From assembly GCA_033032175.1 (NCBI GenBank), contig CM065332.1, positions 853,501-917,500 of the forward strand: 64,000 nucleotides of DNA. Direction: 5' to 3'. This document shows positions 1 through 12,000 of the stretch, piece by piece. Position 1 is the stretch's first letter. Every line of letters begins with the position of its first letter. Position numbers and translations under genes: made by a program. A model generated the notes under the pieces. The model saw only the letters and a list, made by a program, of their open reading frames with translations. It had not been told where the DNA came from and ran no database searches. The DNA is from Saturnia japonica (taxonomy: Eukaryota; Arthropoda; Insecta; Lepidoptera; Saturniidae).

Positions 1-3000
1 TGTATGATTTTGGTAAGATAACATTACCTGCGGTTTGAACGAAGTCCATTGGATCGACAGCCACGTCGCACAGTTCACGAACCTTGGACAGCGATTCAGC
101 ATATTTCGCAAGGAGAGATTTATAACTGTCTATAATTGCCTGCGAACATAAACCACATTTAAATTTATTCTATACTAACTAAAAATAATTTTGATTAACA
201 ATTCAGTACTAAAATAGTGGTCATCAAGTAACAGACAGTTGTCTTAACTTCAAATAGTTATGACGATATCAAAAAGCTGCAATAAAAAAAATACTAGGTA
301 CTCCATACGTCTAATCGTATTAATAAAAATTATTTAAAAAAAAATATATAAAGAAGATAATAGTTATCTATATACATCATATCAGTATCTCGCTTACTCT
401 TAAATAAATTATATCGGTGCGAGCAGTACAATTAAAATTCTACATTCCGACGATCGTATCATTCAATCCCTTCAAACTTATCATAGCAGATTTTATTCCA
501 AGCTACAAATCTAATACTGTACACAGAGTATATGAACTGCAATATTCTTAAGAATGAACTTATGTTATTAAAACGAAATATTTAAATATAGAGATTTTAG
601 GGCGTAGAGAAATCTCTACTTAAGGCAGCCCGACCGGCTAAATACCTCCAAAATTCATCAAAAAAATAAATTAGGGAATATCGCACCAAACTGTTGTCTT
701 GTGCTCCTGCGATGAGTAGGTCTAGAGCTCCTCAGGGATTGGGGGCTCAAGAGTCGGTAACACGCTAATATTACAATCAGGATACGGTAACCGTTTACCA
801 TTTTACCATGCGTTTGTTTACTACCGTAGTTGTATAAAAAAGTATAAATAACTTACCTGGTCATTTGGTTTATTGATCCTCTCCTGTGCTGCCTTTACTA
901 ACAACGGAGCTAGGAGTTCCGTCTGAAAGATAAAAAGAATAATTTAAATAAATATTCAAATATCAATAAAATAATCAACAAAGTTTTTAACGTGATCCAC
1001 CTGTTCACTGCATTGGATCAGATCTTGATTGAGGCTCGGGCTACCGGAGCCAGCGTCTGCCACGAACCTGGCTGTCTTCGTCACCCGTCCTAATTGCGCC
1101 AGCAGTTCCGCTATCTTTTTCTCCAGCAGGTAGTTACGCTTAGCCGCATCTGTACAAGTTTAAAGAGATTTATACAGATGTCACTCTAGAAAATGTAGTG
1201 TTATCAAAACATTCGTTAAGTTATTTATAACATTTATGAGCCACTCATTCTAGCAACTAGACTTTTCTTTACTGAAGTACAAATAACCGCATTTAGAAAA
1301 AATGTTAAATAAGCAAACCCAGTGTTTTTATATTAGTATTGTATACTGATGATTACTGCCAAGACATAAAGATCTATAGGGATCATCAATGGCAAGCTGG
1401 TCTATCTAGGTTGACCTTAAAACACTCGACAATGAAATAGTCACATGAAAAATCACATTTTAGTCAAGTTTAAATATCCTACTATTTTGCTAATAGGTTT
1501 TGACCAATTCCTGATTTGTTGTTGAGTTAGGTGTAACCAATTTACTGCAAGTAAATGATTAGCTGACTTAGTTTTGTAAGATGGTATTTAAAATAACATT
1601 TATCTTTTACTATCTCTTTTTTTTATTTTCCTAGGAAATTATAACTTATTAAAAGAAAAGTTACCTTTCTCTACATCAACAAGAATCTCGAGGTCTTCCA
1701 GTGGTGCTTCTTCCTCGATCAAGTCTTCAACAACTCTGGTGACCATACCACGTTCTATTGCTTTCTTCAGCTCCCTCAAACGGTCCTTAAGAGCACTGAG
1801 AATGTATTGTTAAGGTTAATTTAAGTAACACAATGTGAAGATCATGGCTACGATTTGAATCGTATGTAAATTCTGTGTTATTGAAAAAACTCGGATTCAC
1901 AATCTACCAACTAGGTAAATAAATATATCTAAATATATTATTTGAATAGAAGATGAAAAACAGTTTGTCTAGTAGGTTAATTAATATTAGAAATGTATGA
2001 AGCTATACTAAAACTTGGAACGATCTGAATCGATTTACCACTTCATATTGTTCACCACCATATAAATAAATTAATACACAGTATTAATACTTAGTTATAG
2101 AAATTTCCATTTATTTAACAGCATAATAAATGAAACCAAATAATAAAATGTTTGTGCAACCATGTTTTGCGGTAGGTATTCTATTGTTATTAAAAAATGA
2201 CCACAATATTTTTAATTTAAACTAAAGTTTAAAGTAATACTGTTCTATACATTGTCAGAAAGCTTAGGTTTTTTTTTTTTAAATACAATCATGTAAATAT
2301 GTATTTCATCAATGGATTATAGAATCTACACAATTAATAAAATTGAAGTGTCTGTTTGTAATGTCAAAAAACAGCTTTTTACTAAATTCATATGAAAGTA
2401 TATACGACGATTATAACAAAACACCCATTTTTTTAATTTTTGTCTGTCTGTCTGTTTGTTCCGGGTAATCTCCGACCGATTTTGACGGTACTATCACTGA
2501 TAGATAGCTGATGATATAGGAAGTAACTTAGGTTAGTTTTATTTTAGAAAAATAATTAGGGTTCCGCACAAATAAATGAAAACTGATCATGGTGAATCAA
2601 TTCGGGCGTTTAAATGGCTTATGCTGAGCAAACCATAAGAGATATATCAAATTAATGTACTACATAATTATAGGCATTAAAAATACCTACAAAAAAGTAC
2701 GGTAAAGTATTCATCTATCTTCTAAGGAACACCCACAATAAGCATTTTTGTCTTTAAAATAACCGGGGGCGGGGGAGCAAGATTCGCACGGGCAATCTGT
2801 AGTCCACGTAAGCGAAGCCACGGGCACAGCTAGTTAGTAATATAACAAACCTAGAAATATAAAATTTCGTTTTTTACGCTTATTCAACCCAACAATTTTT
2901 AGAACCAGAAAGCATTTTCAGCATAATTTTGCAATCACTGTGTCTAAACATTACAGATCTCTTCATTTTATTCCGTTAAATGTTGCAATGTTTGATTCTT

Positions 3001-6000
3001 TTTTTAATATTAGATAAATATATGGTTTAACTTAATCTCTAAACTTAAGACACGTTATCGTAAATTGCGCTTTATCAGCATCCATTGAGATTTGAGTCCG
3101 TTTAATAATCAGATCATCGTTATTTGTGACCCCAACAAGTCTTCAGACAGTTAAATGGTCTTCCCACATTAAACCGAAACACTTTTACGCTAATAATAAC
3201 ATACCTGTATTTAGCATTGTCCCGCTTGACTACGCAATCATCCAAAAGCTGTTCAGATTCAACAATCAACTGCTGTACATCTTCTTTCTCGTTTTCTTTC
3301 ATATCTTCACACATCTGTAATGTTACAAATCAATTAGTTTATTACAATAAATACAGTAAATATTATTTCTACTATATAAATAATACATTTCTACACTAAC
3401 GTACCTTTTTAGCGAACATAATAATTTTTTTCGTAGCCTCTTCCCCAGCTAATTTCTGATTCGGTTTACAGATTGGATTCTGGAGCCACTTATTCGCAGT
3501 TTCCACTCTGAAATCAGAAGTATCTAGATTACTTCTACATTAAATAAAGGTATATTAGCAACGTCTGGATAAAGGCGTCAATCAATATACTGTATTTTGC
3601 TTAATAGAAACGAATTCAAAGTTCATAAGCATTCTTAGGGTACCTGAAAAATCAAAGTAGCTGCTTTGCTACTACAAGGTCTCCTGCCTTTCCAACAATT
3701 TCAAAAATTGACAAATTTAAATAGTACTCTTAAAATCAATATTGACTTACTGTATTTGTACGTTGCTTTTATTTACTGCTCCAAGATCCTGAAAACAGAA
3801 ATATTGTTTGAAATATATTGAGGATTTTCAATTCTTTTTCTCGTTGTTCATTAATAAAATGGAATGCAAAATTACCTCTTCCAAATCTACCGCACCGCCA
3901 TCCAGCATACCAGCGCGTTGTCCATTCACTCTGCAAATTCACGGAATAATTACTATGTACGTAATAAGTACCCAATTCTATCCGTGTCTATTTGTTTAGC
4001 GTTTCAGTACTATCTAGGATTCATCGCGGTAAAATTTGTGGGAAAGAGAGAACTTACTGAACGCTTTTCAGTAAAGCGTCGAACACTTCAAGCACCTGGT
4101 TTCTATTGTTGAACATAACCCAGGTCATCATATCATCATCCTCAGGTGATGAATTTACTTCCTTAATCAGCGCTTGAGTCTTGGTTATCAGCGCCCTAAA
4201 AACACAAATAGCTTCAATCTTATTTGAATATTGTTTTAATTCATGTATTTAATCAAGTGTATTTAAAAATGAATACCTACCTTGAATGATTCATAATTTC
4301 ATCGCATCTTGTTCTAGTTTCGGCGGTCATGTTTGTAACTTGAGGAACTAACGTAGGCTGATCGACCAGAGAACTGGTGCTTTCTAAAGTACCAACCAAT
4401 TTCATCGCTAGTGGAGTTAATTTATCCTGAAATCAACCATCCTAAGAAGCACTTCGCAAATATAAGATCATCCACCTTAAATAAATCTATTTTCCAATTT
4501 CAACTAATTCACCGTGACGTACGTAATTTAAAATATTTTTATTTTTTCCTTTGGAAAAATCAATAGAGTGACTTAATAATGCAGAGAAATGTAAAATCAT
4601 CAAATTTCCTTGCAAATTATTCTCAGTAAGCTAAAGATCATGAGATCTATGTACTTATCATATTTTTTTTACCTTCGTACAATCTTCACCCAAAGAACTG
4701 GATAGAATAGTCGCAGCGGTATTAACGTTGCGTCCACACTGCGTCAGTTGTTGCTTTAAACTTTCCTCTTTAGCTTTCCCGCTAGCTTCGTCCAGAGCTT
4801 GCGTAAGTGTTTGTAATTGCTCTTGAAGCTTCGGTATCTCTTCTCTAGCCTGTTACAGAGTTTTTTTATGGTCACCTCTATAAATTTGTATTTTTACAGT
4901 TATATAAAAAAAAGCATTATAGAAAAGTCTATACGAAAAAGCTGTTCGATAGAAAGTTTACAGCCCTGAATTTCAATATTGTGAAAAAAGTAATTGTATG
5001 TAATTCATATCAGGCAGAACTTCAGATAACTATAGATAAGTAAAACAGTGAATAGCAGTTCTCGAAAAATTTATACGGTCTCACAAAGCCTATTGATTAG
5101 CAATTAAGTACGCAAAGTTTTCGTATAATATTTTATGACTTTTGCAATTTACTCACGTCTTCTACATGACCAGAGCGCATTATAGCCATACACGTGTCTT
5201 GCATGGACCCGATCGCTCTGTGAATCTTCGGTCTGTCCACTAAACCTTCTTTTGCTACTTCTTTGTTCTGCTCTGATATTGATATCTGTAAACAATAGGT
5301 ATTGTATTAGGTAATAATTTTTTTGTTACAATGACATTTTTCGTTATCTCAACATAGTGAATGTTTCTACATTAATATTAGTAAGGATTTACATTGACAT
5401 TGATACGACATTTAGACGTGTTGCATGCGTTCCGGGATGTCACGTCCACCCTCTCTAGCGGCAACCCAAGCCTAGGTCCGTTCCTCGGTGTGAAGCCCTT
5501 GGGTCAGGCAGCCGCCCGCGCGATACAAAGTGACACTATACGTGCAACACTTAGTTACCCACACACAACATTACACACGTATGAACACACACACGTGCAC
5601 ACCACACAGGTACATAGGTTCTGTAAGGGACCTTTTTTTTTCTTTTTTTGCGCTAGTTAGACTAATGCGCTAGTTAGTGTAGAAAAACCATTCCGATTAA
5701 CAAATACACATACGCATGGTCCACTCCTTCCTCCCAGGAGGAGGGGAACGTGCATATGAGTATATATTAGTTAGCTCGAATTCTCCTAAGATTAGGGAAT
5801 TAGTTAGATCGCGACTTTTTCGCATTCGCGACGACCGCCCGAGCCGAGGTTCGGCCACTCTGGCACCCTCGTGCGGGTCGTCACAAACTTTCGCGGAAAA
5901 AAAAAAAAAAAAAAAAAAAAAAAAAGCGTTCCGGGATCAGTCGGTGTACATGGTTCGCGATCGATATACACACGATGATAAACTTGTCACAACGACTTTC

Positions 6001-9000
6001 TTTGGTTCATGGAGATTCGGGATCAATCTGTATATATCAAGCTGTCAAGAGGCTTGCTAACCGGCATGACAACGATGAACAACAATAGCATCGGGCATAA
6101 TATTATAACTTTGCTGTCTATGACATTATTAGTATTCGGTAGCAAGGTCAAATTGTTCGTGAAGGGGTCAGTCGTCTACATCACCCCAACTAGTCCGGAC
6201 TAGTAATGGCTCAAACACTTCGCAAGTGGAGTTATTGTGATGAATATTTGTTAATGCATCATTTATTAATCATCAATAGAGACACACGATTGAAGCTAAA
6301 TTGGCGACTTCGAAGTGATTGTCCCAATTTTACTGGTTTCATGTAAATAAAAATTGAATCATTTCAAACCAGAATCGTATAATCACGCCTGTATCCCTGA
6401 AGGGTTAGGCAGAGGTGTCTATTATGTACACCCACAGATCGCCGTGTATGTTTTTAGGTCCCATGTATATTGCCATTAATCGGGCACAAACCCTAACTCC
6501 GAGCTGCTACTGAGAATTTCATATAAAAACCCAATAACACTTTGCTTGACATAGCAATCGAACCCAGAACCTCGATCATAGCAGTCGAAAAAACATTAAA
6601 TAGAAATATTACCAAGTAAGCACACTGCGCCGCATATTCCGCACTGTTGGCAACAGACGACGTTACATAATGAAGATTCTTTGCAAACTCGTCTCGAGGC
6701 ATTTTCTTATCACTCTTTAGTTTTTCTGGAAAATTATTTAATACTTCAGTATATCTTTCTTCGATTTTCAATTATGCATGTAGTTTATTTCCGTAATTAT
6801 CCCCTTCAATAAATATAGTCAAAGGCTGAATTGCATCTTACTCAGAGTAACTTTTCCCTTGCAATATTTGTAAAGATTGGAGCAATCAATATTTAAATGG
6901 AGACTTTATTACATTAATAAAAAAATCGTTATCTTTTCTACTTTATTTCTCTTTTACAAACATATATTCCAAAAAATGATCGTAACAGAACGAGAAATAT
7001 AATCTATACGATCAATGGAATAAGGAACATTTCATGATAAATAAAAAGTATCTATCTTTAATTACTTATCTCTATCCCAATCAAAAATGGCAGTATATAA
7101 AAGGAATAAAGAACCCTTTTATTTATTTCACCTATAACATCCTGCTGGGAAGCGAGTGCATCTCTACAGGCAGAGTATGGTAAAGCGCAATGAGGTCTTA
7201 GCGAGCCGGCCATCACGCTCTGCTGTACCTGCAGACTGCGACCCAACTCTCCGCACTCCTGCTGTATTGACCTCTTGGGGCACGTCGTACGGATCTGCAC
7301 CACAAAATCCATATTTTATAAATACGCTTAATATTTTAATTAGAAACATGATGACAATTATGCTCATCACACAAAAGTCAATCATGGGCGGAGATCGAAC
7401 CGGCGACCTCTCGGCTCAATAATAGGGTTTACTATCACTGCGCTAATAGGTCTGTCTAACCTGTTATTTATCAAATACAAATACAAATACAATCTCTTGC
7501 GGGGAGTAAAGATTGTGCCATGATTTTTATCAAAGGTACCAGGTCAACTTAATTCTGCTCGTTTTTTGCAAACAGGGGTTTTTCTAAATTCTTTTGTATT
7601 ATATTCTTGAAGATTAGCACTTATTTGCTACAAGGTAGCAAATTACATTCAATAAATTGATACCAAGAAACTAACCAGTTTGTTGACTGAATCGTTGAGC
7701 TGACGTAATGCTTCCAGGAGTCTGCGTCTGCATTCAGAGTTATTTGGGTCCTGTGACACAGATAAACATCAGTTAAAACATATTGTATCAATTACATTAC
7801 TGAGTAATTTTACTACAGCGAATAAATGTGTTAATTTGAACCGTATATTTCAGACCCTTTTTACTTTCAAACTTATTAAATGTAAATACCACAAAACCAT
7901 CCATTATTTTAAAATGTCTATTACTTCTTTTTCTTTATTATAGCAATCCATCCTCTTGATTGAAGATTAATACTATCATTTTCCAGTGGGGAGTTGTTTT
8001 GTACTTATTATGTACGTACATAAACAAGTGATCTTGATTTAGTAAAATGTTGGAAAAAGAAAAAGATTTGGAAAAAGGGGTACTAAGTCCACGAAATTAA
8101 CCAATAACCTTTTGTGGTGCTAACCAGAAATGCAATTTTAAACTCCTTTAACTTCCCTCACTTGTGCTTCTAATATAAATTATGAGATCAAAAAAACAAG
8201 CGTTAGATAACTTGAAAATCTTTATCCCGAAAATAAATCTGAATCAAGACATCTCCTTGCAAACTGTCATCGAGAAGTTCCAATTGTCAATTATTCGTAT
8301 TACTTCCTAATATTATCTTTTGCAATAATATAATTGTAATCTAAGTTCATCCTCTTTTTTATTTACTTGCTAATTTTAATGCTTTTTAACAAATGCAGTC
8401 TTCAGACTTGAAAGCAATAAAGATCAACAAAAAATGATTACCTGACTAACGTATTCAGATGTTTGGAGTAAATGATAAGTTGCATAAGACATTTCCAATG
8501 CACTCTCTTCAATCTTCTTATTCTGTATGGGATTCTGTAAACAAGTATTTCTCTTATAAATTTTGCTTCATTAATTGGGATGTGTTGTGGATAATCGGAA
8601 ATAAAACTTGATTTTTATAATTATGTAATATGTGTTCTTTAGGTGAATCGTTTTTGTATTTCAAATTTAAAGAGATGTCAGAAAAAATATAGGAAGAAAA
8701 GTAGACACGTAGACACTAGAAATTAAGAGAGAGGTCCAATAAATAATTTTGTTTGAAGACGAACCTAGAAGTATTATTTATTACACGATGAATTACTTTT
8801 CGATACTTCAATGGTACAGTTCCAATGACATTTACTAACTTTTAGTGCCTCTCCATAAGCCTCATCTATCGGACTACATGCATCGAATCGCAAATAACCA
8901 ATTGAGTGAACGACCTTTATATTGTAAATGTGTTTTGTTTGAAATACGTAACATTTTCAGCTCATAACTAGCTTGCATCAAAATCCAATAGATGCCTTGA

Positions 9001-12000
9001 AAATTTAGATAGCAGGAGATATAAAGGAAGAAATATATATAATAAATAATAGGGACTTGCAACAGCAACTACATAGATCCATATACCTACGTTGTAAGGG
9101 ATAAAATCATTAAACACACTCTGTTGTCCATATTAATATATCTATGAAAAACATCGTTTCAATCCTCATAGTTCAGGATAAATGTGCAAACAACTGTAAA
9201 TATGCCATGATTATGAAATTAATAGATAACCTTTTAAGACCAACAATTTAAAGTATTTAGTCTGATTTGAACCTGGTTGTTCTTGAGAGATCGCGCCAGC
9301 GCGGCAAGATTCTTGGCGCAGTCCAGGGTAGCGACCACGCTGCGACTTAGCGATTCAGGCTTGCCCACACTTTGTACGATATTGCTGCTCATCATCATTA
9401 ACTTCCCACCCATCTGCTCCAACTTCTCCTCTAGCTGCCTAAAATATATCCAGTTCTGGTGAGACTTATCTGTGAAAGCTATGATACATTTCTAGGTGGA
9501 AATTAATTTGCAATATTACCTATAATTTAAATTTATTATTAGCCCGCAGTACAGTGTGTGGGAATGTTAAAAATAGACTAATTTAAATTACTATAATGGC
9601 ATCTGATATATAATAGATTATACTCTTCTAATGCATTATTTGGATTTATATAGACATTTGAAATAAGAGAAGAAGTTGAAGGGTTATAGGCTAGTGTAGT
9701 ATGGGAATTTCATAAGGAGGGATGAAAACTCATATAACTAGAAGAATGTTAAGTATGAAGGTGGATGGATATAGGAGTAGAGGAAGGACCGAAGAAGGTA
9801 TGGGATGGATTGTGTGAAGAATGATATACGTATAAAAGGTGCTGAATACTGAGATGATATTTGATAGAGTAGAATGGAAGTAGAAAACATGTTGTGCCGA
9901 CCCTACATAAGCAGCATAATGGTTAAAAAAAAGAATAGACAATTGTAAGTAAATCAATAAGTTAAGAATGGTAATGGGATAGCCCTGTTACATAGAGTTG
10001 TCGAAAAGGCTCAAAAAACGTAGTAATGATTTTGAGCGTTATTTAACTGGCATAATGGTTAAAAAGACGAATAGACAATTGTAAGTAAATCAATAAGTTT
10101 AGAATGGTAATGAGATAGTCATGTTACATAGAGTTGTTGAAAAGACTCAATTTAAATTACTATAATGGCATCTGACTACGTATAATAGATTATACTCTTC
10201 TAATGCATTATTTGGATTTATATAGACGATTTGACAATTGTAAGTAGAAGAAGTTGAAGGTTATAGGCAATGTGTAGTATGGGATAGTCCTGTTACATAA
10301 GGAGTTGATCGAAAAGGCTCATATAACGTAGTAATGAATGTTAAGCGTTATTTAGGTGGATGGATATATGAGTCAGAGGAAGGACCGAATAAGGTATGGG
10401 ATGGATTGTAAGTGAAGAATGATATAACGTTTAAGAAGGTAGCTAATACTGAGATAGATCCTGTTACATAGAGTTGTCGAAAAGGCTCAAAAAACGTAGT
10501 AATGATTTTAAGCGTTATTTAACTAGCATAATGGTTAAAAAGACGAATAGACAATTGTAAGTAAATCAATAAAGTTTAGAATGGTAATGAGATAGTCCTG
10601 TTACATAGAGTTGTCGAAAAGGCTCAAAAAACGTAGTAATGATTTTAAGCGTTATTTATACATTTTATTATAGAAATTGAATTAAAAATTAGAACTTTAA
10701 TTTAAGGCTAGAACTGAAGAGGAATGCAACGGAACTAGAGGCGAACTGAATGAAAGCTAAGAAAACATTCGCTCAAGATCAAAATATACTGATAAAAGTA
10801 TATAGAAGTGTCAACAAGCGATAATGAAATTTAGATCGTGTAGGCATAATGCCATACTTCTTAGGGATAATATTATGTTTCATGCAAAAGAAGTCCACTA
10901 TACCTACAAGTGCAATCACTGTGGTGATCTTTGAGGGGAGGTATACTAGTCCAATGCCTTACGGTGTTCTTATCCGAAGAGTTTCCCACAATCTTCACCA
11001 GGTTATCCGTCTTCTTTGTGCGAGTTTACTCACCGCAGGTCTAATACTTCAGTTCAATAAATTAAACAAAATGGGGACAAACCTTTTCAAAAACCTCTGC
11101 ACATATTTTTTTTGTAATTGTATCAAAAGAAAACTCAGACAATAAACATCACATAGACCTTACAGTAGCAATACTTAAAGTTAAGCTCTTTTAAAAGTGC
11201 ATCTTCTTGCAGTGACTCATCAGCTATTGCAGGTAGGAACTCAGACTCTTTTATCATGCAGTATCCAGAACAAGCTATTAGAATTTCCATTATAATGTTT
11301 ATTTGCAGCTATACAAATAGGGAATAAATTTCAATGGTAGTTTTTTAATCGCTTTCCTCTTTTTCTCAATTGGCATATACTTACTGTTTATCTCCTGCAA
11401 TCTTCAAACCTTCATTAGGAAGCAACAATTTGTTCGCATCCTTTGCATTTAACAGCTTAAACCGAGGTTTATCTTCAGCAGCCAAATCAATTTCTGGATA
11501 TTCCAATTCCTTAAAAGGTAAACAAAATTAATACACGTACTTATAAAATACACACTTTTGTGTACATTTTTTTTATGCAACGGAGGTAGCAAACACGCAT
11601 ACAGTCCAACTCATTTTAATGATTATTTCAACCCCTGAATCTGACACTTCATCCACATTAAAGGTGTGATGAGAATATAGGAGAATAAAATTTATCCTAT
11701 TTACCACAAATTTCCAAAATTTCTACTGGAATAATCAGAAAGAATATATCTCCATTTCTATATATTTTTGCGTATGAGCTTTTCTAATTTCTGTCTCGTA
11801 TGTTTTAATCCTGTTGTGTCAATTCTAAATATTATGTTTTACCTTTCCTACGACAAGTATCACCCCTTTAATTAATTTGATACGTATAAGGCGGTTTCAG
11901 TTTCTACGAATTTTATACGGAAATACTTGGCTTTAGATTAACTGAGTACCTATTATAGATGTTCCACCCTCTTATTTATATCCTAAGTCATAGACCCTTA

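Noticed and set aside
28..5285. Alpha-catenin instead of vinculin for the left end
   Set aside because: The last bundle alone would fit either, but the 'KWLQNP' repeat in exon 81 is a vinculin feature that I do not know from alpha-catenin. Not fully excluded.
5716..6203. Open frames on the plus strand of 114 and 64 residues
   Set aside because: They run through the poly-A tail and flank of a retroposon (long lysine run) and have no protein-like pattern.
10849..11145. 98-residue plus-strand open frame
   Set aside because: No recognisable domain, inside a long repeat-filled intron, no splice or start context.
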